DNA of 64,000 nt from Sphaerulina vaccinii. Lineage: Eukaryota; Ascomycota; Dothideomycetes; Mycosphaerellales; Mycosphaerellaceae. The notes below the pieces were generated by a model. The model was not told the origin of the DNA. It was given only the letters and a program-made list of their open reading frames with translations, and did not search any database. The DNA is taken from positions 3,348,001-3,412,000 of the forward strand of contig JAKUDP010000001.1 of the NCBI GenBank assembly GCA_022570795.1, read 5' to 3'. The translations under genes and the position numbers were made by a program. Of this stretch, positions 34,179 through 43,009 are shown one piece after another; the first letter of the stretch is position 1; each line of letters begins with the position of its first letter.

Positions 34179-35607
34179 CGAGGTAAGGTGGATTGCTACT
34201 GTCGATTCGTCAGTGGTGAGCACGTCAAATGTGCATATGCAAGGCAGTTCAGCATACCGAGTGGTTCAATCGATGTTAAGGCTGCAGCAGTTCAGCCAGT
34301 TCGTTGTAAAGACCAGGAAGCTAGGCTTCGACGAGAAGAGTCTGGCGTCTCATATCTACCCAGTGAGCAGTAGCACCGACTTCAGAGCCGCCAAACGATG
34401 ACTAGTCGGCGGTGTCTGTGAGCATGTGGTGGATGCCACTGCCACCTTCAGTGGGCTCAGGCAGACTCAGCCCTTCGAAAGCTGTAGCTACAGCCGCAGC
34501 TTCGGTACGTCTCCAAGCCATAGAGGCCGCCTGGAACGGCATATGCGAACGTCTACATGCCATGGTTTGTTCGAGATGGGATCATACTGTGATGCAAGCG
34601 GCGGACAGAAGATCGTTGATCAGGCCCTTATTGCGTATGCCTGTGTGAGAGAGGCCTGACCTTAAGTTGTAACGCGACTTGAATACACATCAGCTGAGCT
34701 GCAAACGCCTGCTTCGTCCTACCAACCTTCTCGAATGCCTTATCAGACAATGAGCTGACAGGTATCTGACGAGAAAGCTGACCTCACTCTTCAGGTGTAT
34801 ACGACCTGCGACGCTGCCTGCAAGTCTCCTGCGGTTGACCTGTCGCGCGAAAGTCACGCCGACTAGCCAGACCTGTCCGGCAGACCGCTGGACTCACCTA
34901 GCAGTCTTCTCCAGGACGTCTGCACTTCAGCGAGCGCAGTAATCAAAAATCAGCAGAGATAGCACTTTTGAGGGCGGATGTGCCTGCAGAAGAAGGAGTG
35001 GACCCATGCCATGACTATGGTACCAATGGTGGCCATGAATGGGGAATAGCGGATAGTAAGTGGTGAGTGTAGACCTTTCCACGATATGTGACCTAGCCAT
35101 ACCACCATTACATGCGAATTCGTGCCTCCATGTCCTTGTGGACGAAGGTCTGCATTCTGAACGCGTGCCAGAACCTTGATCACATCGTTCCTAACGCTTT
35201 CCAAACGTCCCTGGCTTCTTGTCACCATCCGACGCGGCTGGAGCGGAGATGGACCAAAATCGTGTCCGCGGAATTGGCAGAGAAGCGCGCATGTCGAGCT
35301 GTCTCTGTGGCAATCGGCGCAATCTCACCAGAGCAACAATTGGCCTTCTCCTTTGCGCTGTATCGCAATTGCACAGCGGTCCGCCAGACGTGAGCCACGC
35401 TGTGTGCATAGGCTCTGGCGAATCGGTGCCAGTGAGCGGCTCCTGTGGCATACCGCTGCGCTCAGCAGCACGAGGTTTTCCACCTTCGTTTTGACGAGCA
35501 ATGTTGGTGTCACCTGCATCTTGAGCAGCGTATGCTGACAGGCAAATTCTTTCCGCAAATGGTTGCGCGGCATTATCTCCATTCTCGTCCCAGCATATCA
35601 ATCATCC
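34179..35607. other. Gene-free interval, about 1.4 kb
   Basis: Upstream flank of the small coiled-coil gene and 3' flank of the EMI1-like gene. Open frames are short and overlap on both strands. I see no repeat or RNA gene. Confidence 0.5.
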
Positions 35608-36321
35608 TCAGACCTTCTCACTCTTGACCTGGATCCCTCCATCACTAACTCCTTCATCCTCATCCGGATCTCTCCAGAACGCCTTCTCCACAGCCCTCGT
35701 CCTGATCTCCCACACATCCTCACTACTCCCCCTCTCCGCCTTCCTCTTCTCATCTCGTTCGCGGTAGAATCTTGCAACCTCCACCTCCTTCTCATGACCC
35801 GGCAGCGTTCTCGTCCGCATACAGAACCAGAAAGCGCCCCACTGTTCTGAACAAGGTCTCAAATGACCATATCTGTAAATGTCGTTGAACTTCCCTCCTA
35901 AGCTTTGACAGTAGAATGCTTGATCGAAAGCCTGGCGACAGGACATGGTACGTGGGAGAATCGCGTAAGGAGAGATATCAAGGCTGCCATCGGGGAGAGT
36001 GCGCGAGATGGCGAGAGGTTCATGGCGGTCTTGGGCCGGGAGAGCTGTCTGTTCTGACTTCTCGAGGGCTGTTCGTGCTTTGGAAACGTGCGTTGGGTCG
36101 GAGGAAGAGAATTCTCGGATCAAGGCTTCAAATTCGGCGTCTGCTTGGTTCTCGCGGGAGGGCGCAGAAGGTGAAGGTGTGGCAGATGGACGACCAAAGA
36201 TGCGCATACGCTGCTCTTCTGTGAGGGCTACCGAGCCTTCGTTGGGAGGTGGTGAGGCTGGGTCGTTGGGTGTAGCTTTTGTAGCTGAGTCGCCAGCATT
36301 CGAGGACCATAGCCAGCCCAT
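35608..36321 (-). CDS. EMI1: EMI1-like DUF3128 protein with twin Cx9C motif
   Basis: Intronless 237-codon gene of the fungal DUF3128/early meiotic induction 1 family. The conserved core runs MSCRQAFDQAFYCQSLGGKF and then HLRPCSEQWGAFWFCMRTR. Its cysteines at 128/138 and 157/167 form two Cx9C pairs, the CHCH-type fold usually oxidised by Mia40 in the mitochondrial intermembrane space. The N-terminal 110 residues are low-complexity (Pro/Ser/Thr), and the C-terminus is charged. Yeast Emi1 is linked to IME1 induction and mitochondrial function; a role here is inferred by family. There is no typical presequence, as expected for a Mia40 substrate. It is divergent from the GNAT gene across 421 bp. 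Confidence 0.85.
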   Translation of the reverse strand: MGWLWSSNAGDSATKATPNDPASPPPNEGSVALTEEQRMRIFGRPSATPSPSAPSRENQADAEFEALIREFSSSDPTHVSKARTALEKSEQTALPAQDRHEPLAISRTLPDGSLDISPYAILPRTMSCRQAFDQAFYCQSLGGKFNDIYRYGHLRPCSEQWGAFWFCMRTRTLPGHEKEVEVARFYRERDEKRKAERGSSEDVWEIRTRAVEKAFWRDPDEDEGVSDGGIQVKSEKV

Positions 36322-36742
36322 CTTGATATAAGTCTATCTATCTATATAGCAGATGTCAAGATTGTGTTCATAGTCCATTCGCATCACAGGTTGACGTGAA
36401 GGGACAAGCTCGGGAGTCTTGGCCTTGGCCGCGATCTGCGATCTTCTGCATTGACACGACGCGACTTCTTCTCTCTCTTCCCTGCCATGAACACTTGACA
36501 ACCCTACACGTACTGTACTCTTCGATAAGTACCGTACGCCACACACACGCTCCAGTCACGGACGAATAATTGATCAAGCCGCGCCGACGAGGTAGGCTTC
36601 GTGTGCCCAGCATCTCAATCTAAGCTCCCGCCATGGCATTCATATTTTCTTCATGACGCTCTACATCTCTATCTTACCTATTGACACGCCAGAACAGCAG
36701 CACTGGATTCGAGTCACAGCATAGCAAGGAAGAATCGCCATA
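36322..36742. other. Divergent promoter region
   Basis: 421 bp between the EMI1-like start (-) and the GNAT start (+); both promoters must lie here. A short CTAT repeat (CTATCTATCTATATAG, near 36335-36350) lies just before the EMI1-like start codon, in its 5' leader. Confidence 0.5.
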
Positions 36743-37474
36743 ATGCCCATCCGTCCGGCATCGTACTCGGACCTTGTACCGGCATCCAAATGTCTGGCGA
36801 AAGCATTCTTCGATGAAGAGCTGTTTGGGAAGTACATGCATCCCCATCGACATCAATTTCCAGATGATGTACACCTACAATTCCTCCATCAGCTGCGAAA
36901 TGGCTGGGCTGCTGGACCAGACAACCACTTCCTGGTCTCCTACATCGAGGAAGCCAATGGCAAGCAGAAGATCACTGGTATCGCGCATTGGAAGCGGAAG
37001 CGAGCCAACTCCAAAGTCACGCTCATCCAAAGTGTCAACAGAGCTGCCATGAGCTGGTACAACTATCTCGAATCCTTCGTCTACCCCAATCGAGCTCAGG
37101 AGCCTGGCCGTAGTGCCACCTTAGACCAGATTGGACCCTACTGTGGACACTTCTGGACTGGTTCGCGAGCTGAAGTGTGGGACTTGACACTACTTGGCGT
37201 AGATCCAAGATCAAAAGTCAAAGGTCATGGCAGAGAGCTGGTAGCTTGAGGCTTTGCGCGTGCGAAAGAAGAGGGCGTGGGATGCTCTGTTATGACCGCT
37301 GGAGGCGTCGAACCATTCTATCAGAAATGTGGATTCGATGTCATTGCTGGAAGTGTTCGCGATCATGGAGGCCAGCAGAACCCTCTTATTCGAGAGAACA
37401 TCGCAGGTGGAACGATGATGTTCTGGGACAACGACAGAGACATTAGCGGAGTGAAGGGGTATGGCGAGGAGTAG
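36743..37474 (+). pseudogene. GNAT N-acetyltransferase interrupted by an in-frame TGA
   Basis: Single open frame of 244 codons for a fungal GNAT-family acyl-CoA N-acetyltransferase, broken by one TGA at 37247-37249. Upstream it has the usual start (MPIRPASYSDLVPASKCLAK) and the acetyl-CoA loop region (LLGVDPRSKVKGHGRELVA). Directly after the TGA, in the same frame, the family sequence resumes (GFARAKEEGVGCSVMTAGGV, then EPFYQKCGFDVIAGS). Relatives usually have Trp at the stop position (ELVAWG), so a single TGG-to-TGA change explains it. As read, the product is 168 residues and lacks the last strands of the fold. It could be a true pseudogene, a sequencing error, stop readthrough or a strain polymorphism. 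No intron can remove the TGA without deleting conserved residues. Confidence 0.75.
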
Positions 37475-38238
37475 CCGAGAGACTTCATGCCATTAAGTGG
37501 CCAGCAACCGACAACATGGTCCATGGTTTGTTCGGATCGTGATCTTCTCGGTTTGTTATTCATGGCAGTTGTGTAGCTTTCTCTGGTCACTGCACGTCTT
37601 TGCTTCTCGATACGACGGCGATCCAGGCGGCATAGTTGATGCAAGCACGGCGAGAGCATCTGCCGCGAGCCAACAGCACTCTGTACAGAAACCAAGCAGG
37701 CCGATGTTCGAACTGATAGTGGCATGTGTGCCTGACACCATACCAATGGCAATCGTCTGGCAGACTGTCACTCTTGCGCATCCATAGGACCTTCGAGCTA
37801 CTCAGGAGAGTGATTGCCCTTGCAGATAGACATGAGGTCGAGATCGGTCGTTGAGCTCGCTTCGAGACTGCTGCGCCTTAAAATTCTTGTGATCGAGCAT
37901 CTGGACAAGCCCAAGGATTCGATTCGCGTCATCCTTCTCCACTTCCACATGCACAAAGACCCTCCCGAGAGCTCCCGCAAGCTTAAAGCACACAGCTGGA
38001 GCACCGATCTAGGCATGGCTATGCCTGACCATGGTCGAGCTACCAATGGACATCGAGTCAAGGATAGCACATTGACCTTGGCGACATGGTTTCAGGCCTG
38101 CAGACTCGTGGAGGTGGCCCGCTGACTGCACACGGCTTACGGAGGTACACCTTGGCGGTGAAGCTCTACTTCACGAGATCTGCTGCTTCCTCCCTGTTCC
38201 TCTCTGACTGTTTCAGCTACTGACATTCTGACCACAAA
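37475..38238. other. Gene-free interval, about 0.76 kb
   Basis: Same-strand spacer between the GNAT gene and the LERHxS protein gene. Short open frames on both strands have no recognisable pattern. The last 100 bp is C/T-rich, like a fungal 5' leader. Confidence 0.5.
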
Positions 38239-38739
38239 ATGTCATTCAAGCGTGAAGAAAGTGGAGATTCTGGCCTCGAGGTCTCTGACCCTCTAAGGCT
38301 GACATCGAATTCACCCTCAGCACATGGACCTATCACAATAGCGAAGCCTGCGCTAGAACGGCACATCTCGCACATCCCGACAGAAAGCGACGACGAAGAA
38401 GTCGTCGTCGAAGAAGATTCCAACGGTATCAAGTCAAAACTCAAGAAGCTCAAGAAACGTGTGTCGCCCTCGCACGAGAAGCACACGGACAAGCGACACG
38501 ATTCTGGTAATGCCACTTCAGACTTTGAGATCAGCCCAGGTATCAATGTTAGCGATCATATTGATTCGACCGAATACAAGAGTAAAGCGCCTACCTTGGA
38601 ACGACACGTCTCTTCAATAGGCGAGGATGGACTCCTCAACACAGCTGGGCATGAGCAGTCGCGAGGACGGTCACCAAAACTGGAGCGGCACATCTCGGGT
38701 ATACCGCAGGATGACTACGATAGCGATCGGGAGATTTGA
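38239..38739 (+). CDS. Small disordered protein with three LERHxSxI motifs
   Basis: Intronless 166-codon frame that I do not recognise. It is hydrophilic and probably disordered, with no membrane segment. Its hallmark is a motif repeated three times: PALERHISHIPTES (37-50), PTLERHVSSIGED (118-130) and PKLERHISGIPQDD (146-159), each followed by an acidic stretch. Each fits LxRxxS, a site preferred by Snf1/AMPK- and CaMK-type kinases, and RxxS also suits 14-3-3 docking once phosphorylated; this is inference. Between copies 1 and 2 is a lysine-rich patch, KSKLKKLKKR, that could act as a nuclear signal or bind acidic lipid. Repetition of a precise motif within one frame argues for a real gene. 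Confidence 0.65.
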   Translation: MSFKREESGDSGLEVSDPLRLTSNSPSAHGPITIAKPALERHISHIPTESDDEEVVVEEDSNGIKSKLKKLKKRVSPSHEKHTDKRHDSGNATSDFEISPGINVSDHIDSTEYKSKAPTLERHVSSIGEDGLLNTAGHEQSRGRSPKLERHISGIPQDDYDSDREI

Positions 38740-38965
38740 TGTGAAAGTGGCAGGTTGGAGCTGTATTCGAGTGTGGTCGTGAGCTGGTAGAAGAAGCGGG
38801 CTTCACCGATGCGAAAGCGATATGAACGCGAAGTCTGATTACGATGATGATGTCTCATGATTCTCTTATTGTTGTTACATTGAGCTATGTGCTCCAGTGT
38901 TACCTGCATATGCTTGGGTACAGGGTATCTATATGTACACGAATGTGACTTCATTGGCAATAAGT

Positions 38966-40360
38966 TCAAAGTGCCAAACCGACCTGGCTGGATCGATCTA
39001 CAGGACCCCAATGTGCCGGTGACTTTCTCCTCGTGGACCTAGCATCAAACTCAGAAGTGCATGCCGTCGAAGGTGGCGACACCAACGAACGATCTCTGCT
39101 GTGTCCCTTCGTTATGGGTGACGATGCTGCAGTCATGCTCGGTGACTCCAGCTCGGTGACAGTGCTACATTGCGAAGATTCTGAAACGCGATATGGGCGT
39201 ACAGAATACAAGGACTGTGATGTTGTGTCATTGGTCGGCGCAGAAGAGGTGGAGAGAATGTTGGACAGCCATCCCGTGACCCTTGAGCTTGGTCTTCTGA
39301 CGACACCAACCTCCTGTACAGTAAGATTGGGATCCGGCATGTTGGTGAAGGGTCGTGACAGACGGGATTTCGCCGGCGATTTGAAGGGTGACACTGCTGC
39401 TTCCGCATCTTGACAGTCTGTATCGAGGCGGAGCGGGCGGGAAAATGCAGATCCAATGTCGGTAAGAGTCTCTGACCTCGCGCGAAGGCCCATTCTTGGT
39501 GCAACGGCGGGAACATGCAGATCTTCGTAGCTTTTCCCTCGACTTGCGTCAGCGCGGCTTCGCTCCTCCACAATGGTATTAAGCTCGAGAATCTCTTGTT
39601 CAAGATCCTTGCTGTCGGCGAATGACATCCGCGTAGATTGATTTGAGCGCTTGCGATGGAGTCGAATGCGCTCCATGGAGTTTCGTGGCGCGGAGGGAAC
39701 GGTACCAGAGGCAGTGGTGTCGATTGCCTGACGACGTAGGTCTCTGATTGAGCTCGAAGATGATTGAGTCGAGAGTGCTGGCTTCACAGAGCTCGGAGCC
39801 CGAGTAGTGCTACGAGCTGCAGTACTCTCGTTCTGTTCCAGAGAAAGTGAAGACTCGTGGCGAGCGCTAGCACTCAGCTGTTGGCAGCGTTGCCAGGGTG
39901 TATCTCGTGCACTTCGATACGAATGTCGGTTGATGGCATCAGCATCGGCGTCGCTCGATGACAAGACGGAGTGTGCAAGCCTGACACCATCACTCAACAT
40001 CTCGTCCTCATGACCTTTCAGCACGACAGGCTCAAGTTGCAATGGCTTGAGGGAGCGCCTTTGCTTTTCGGTATAGTCCAGCTTCCTGAAATCGGTTGGT
40101 TTGCCGATGCTGACTCTCTTTGGCGACCACAAGAGATTCGTTGAGCTCTTCCGTCTGACATGCAGTGTCATCCTGTCCATCAGAGACATTTCACCTAAAT
40201 CCAGAGGCTTCAGCGACGGAGGTCGTTCGGATATTGGCCGCACTCGGTCATCCTCGGTGAAGCTGCCATTGACGTTTAAGGCTCTTGTAGATTTCAGCGA
40301 CATTGGCTGGAGTCGTGTTGGTTGCTCATTGCACATAGTGCTCACTGGTGAGGTTAGCAT
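38966..40360 (-). CDS. Serine-rich disordered protein with CRIB-like motif
   Basis: Intronless 464-codon frame with no named family that I recognise. The N-terminal segment LMDRMTLHVRRKSSTNLLWS leads to VSIGKPTDFRKLDY (residues 83-96). This resembles a CRIB motif (ISxPxxFxHxxHV), the Cdc42/Rac-binding element, but lacks the usual histidines. The remaining 370 residues are rich in Ser, Arg and Thr and carry many basic-Ser motifs (RRKSS, RKRSNQS, RRPSS), plus one acidic helix (SKDLEQEILELNTIVEERS) that could form a short coiled coil. Such architecture suits a regulatory or scaffold protein, which is an inference. The start is uncertain: Met1, Met9 and Met20 are all possible. Antisense open frames overlap it. 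Confidence 0.65.
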   Translation of the reverse strand: MLTSPVSTMCNEQPTRLQPMSLKSTRALNVNGSFTEDDRVRPISERPPSLKPLDLGEMSLMDRMTLHVRRKSSTNLLWSPKRVSIGKPTDFRKLDYTEKQRRSLKPLQLEPVVLKGHEDEMLSDGVRLAHSVLSSSDADADAINRHSYRSARDTPWQRCQQLSASARHESSLSLEQNESTAARSTTRAPSSVKPALSTQSSSSSIRDLRRQAIDTTASGTVPSAPRNSMERIRLHRKRSNQSTRMSFADSKDLEQEILELNTIVEERSRADASRGKSYEDLHVPAVAPRMGLRARSETLTDIGSAFSRPLRLDTDCQDAEAAVSPFKSPAKSRLSRPFTNMPDPNLTVQEVGVVRRPSSRVTGWLSNILSTSSAPTNDTTSQSLYSVRPYRVSESSQCSTVTELESPSMTAASSPITKGHSRDRSLVSPPSTACTSEFDARSTRRKSPAHWGPVDRSSQVGLAL

Positions 40361-43009
40361 TGCTTTTCGTAATGTGCTATGTGCGATTTACGTTGTGTGC
40401 TCTTCTTCTCTTTATAGGTCTCATCGTCTCCCATAGCTGCCCAGCAGCATAGCAAGGCGGCCAGCCAGCCTCGCATGTGTCCATCTTCGTGTGCGAAGAG
40501 GCCCATTGACCTCGAAGTTATGGTATCATTAAGACAATTCGTCCCGCCCGAAGAGGAAAAGGAAGAGGCAGAAAAAGCTCGCACCGGACGAGGAGAGAGC
40601 GACTTTTTCAAGAAAGGAAAAAGGACGATTGACAGCAAAGCAGAAGGAGCAAAAGAAGTCAAAATGGAATGGTGTGGTGGTCGAGCAATAGTGCATAAAG
40701 AAGCCGGGGTTTGCAGGTAAGAAGTAGTAGTGCGAGGCCAATAGCACTAGCAGAGCAGAGGGACGCATGCACGAGCTCTCGTGGCACCAGCTTACCCAAG
40801 AGTTTCGACCTTCCACCATCTCTACTCATTTCATCAGCCATATCCTCAACTTTGTGACGCTCACACGCTGTTCCTCGCACCAGAACAGCCGATGGCAGCA
40901 GCATCTGAAACCCGTATGCCCCGTCCGAACGCCTTCCTCTCATTCTTCTGGCGGCGAATGAGGACCGCCAGATCCACGCCCCAATGGTTGCTCACGCGTG
41001 CAAGCGATGCCAGAGTGAGAAGTCGGCATGCGCGAGCGCGTCTGCGAAGGGATGTTCAACAAGCTGCGGCAGGCCCGCCTCCCGCTGTGGATTGGCAGGC
41101 GCTACCGCCGCTGATTCGTTGCTCAAGAAGCAAGAACGAGTCTGTGCTTTCCACCCTCCATCTGCTGGCGACGACTGACTGGATGTCGTTCCTTACCAAG
41201 CCCTGCACGCTATCGCATTAGCACCTCGCACAACCTCGAGTCCCATGCTTCGGACGGTCTCAGAGCAAACGCTGAAAGCGCTGCGGAGTGCCTGGATCTA
41301 CGACTAGGCGGTCAATGCCATTGGCAATTCTCCCATCTTCCGCTACAGGACAAACAAAGAACAATGACGGTTCGTACTCTCGGCAGCCAAGGTGATCCGT
41401 CTCGTTGGGAGCGCTTACAGCAGAACTGTGATTCCCACAGTCATGTCGAGATCGAACGCTGCTCGCCGGAAGCGCTGGCAGGTCGAAGTGCTCCTCCCAA
41501 GGGCATCTGATCATCCTCAGCTGAAGAAAGAGTTCAGGTACAAGGAACATCGCGTCAGCCTTGCTGTCCAGAAATTCAAATGTGAAACACGCATGTTCGG
41601 TTGACGATGATAGACCAATAGCGGACCTCCACGCTACCAAGTTCTACTGGATTGACGCAAGGAACGATATGGCTACTGGTCACTTTACTGCATTTCATAT
41701 CACACAACCTGGCTGTCAGGACACCTCTCTCTGCGACCTATAGCACACTTTGTGACAGCCAGTAGCGACTCGAGATCAACTACCGGCTCCGTGGCACATG
41801 AGATACGAATCTCCTTAGCACAAGATCGTATATACCACATCATCGGACTCTGAGCCTGCCTGCGTACTACTTACTTCTAGAGATGACATCCGGCTCCTTG
41901 CAGAACCTCACCAATACCTAATCTTCTCGCAACACACACGGGCAGCCATGCTTTCGAGGGTGCGTTTGGGCTGCTTCGCAAAGCTTCGGTGGGTGAAGAG
42001 AATGGACGCAGCACACGCGTCAGACCACGGGCCACACGGGTGTATCATCGCACGTATTGTGCTCTCTAGAGGCTGGTACGGCTGTGACGTGAGACAGGAT
42101 CACTGACACTTACTGCGACCCAAACACCCTCTCATGCAGTGCAACGTTGGACTGAATAGCGGGCTTCATGTGTGGGTTATCCTTCCTAACTTCGAACTTG
42201 TCCTCAATTTCACACACAAGGAGTTTCGATGCACAATGGCGAATGTCAATAGTCGATTGACAGTTCCCCGAATGTGGTGAGACTACAAGCGACAATCTTC
42301 GTTGCGGTGGCGGATCCCAGTGAGCAGGTTCAGAAACTGAGCAAGCATGAGAAAGTAACGAAGATCAACAAGGACAGCTTCTTCTGCCGGACACCACTTC
42401 TCTGCAGCACGACGACTAGATCCGGCACAGCAGCGACACCAGCTACGCACCGAAGACCAGAGACATCTTCCAGCAATCGATCATGATTATATATGTGGCG
42501 GCAACAGTGATATCGAGGTGATGGCCTCCATCACCCCATTTCTCGCTGGCGGCCACGCGGATATTGAGGTCTTACCTATTGTCAGTCCTGAGGAGCGAAT
42601 CCTGAGGAGCGAAACTTCTACAGCCATCGGCCACCTAAAGATTCGAGAAGATCGTCGTCTCTGCACCATCTCGAGCAGCCACAGGTGCACGACAGTGTTC
42701 AAACCAGCCACAGTATCACAACGTATTGTATTCATAGCAACGATTTCGGGGAGCTCTCGAAAGTCTCCGCTTAATGCTCATAGATCTCTCTAGCATACAC
42801 TTGGAGCCAGGCGTTCAGTGCCCATTCTGGTTCTGTTTGATACATTTCCTATGCCGGCGGCCGCGTCTCTACTAACCACTTTCAAGCATCCAGACATCTC
42901 CGCGATAGTCCGGAGTTTGCTGATTATCATGATCTGCTCATCAGATGTCTCGCACTAGAGGACCATTTCCTGTTGTTGATCGGCTCACAAGCCATGTCGC
43001 AAGCTCCTC
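40361..43009. other. Gene-poor interval, about 2.6 kb
   Basis: Upstream flank of the serine-rich gene and 3' flank of SEC7. No gene is assigned with confidence. A 64-codon frame at 40984-41178 has a cysteine spacing close to a Zn2Cys6 cluster, and a 14-bp perfect tandem duplication lies at 42586-42613; both are treated separately. Other open frames (for example 40781-41221 and 41260-41640) are unrecognisable. Confidence 0.5.
42586..42613. repeat. 14-bp perfect tandem duplication
   Basis: TCCTGAGGAGCGAA occurs twice without a gap (42586-42599 and 42600-42613) in apparently non-coding sequence. Confidence 0.85.

Noticed and set aside
34255..34275. GGTTCAATCGA as a tRNA B box
   Set aside because: No acceptable A box or foldable cloverleaf is visible around it.
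37247..37249. RIP mutation as cause of the GNAT stop
   Set aside because: TGG to TGA would be a C-to-T change in a CpC context on the other strand, not the CpA context preferred by RIP; the flanking sequence shows no other RIP-like changes, and the gene is not evidently duplicated.
40781..41221. 146-codon plus-strand frame containing RPNAFLSFFWRRM, vaguely like an HMG-box start
   Set aside because: The resemblance covers about 12 residues only; the rest is Arg/Ala-rich and unlike an HMG box.
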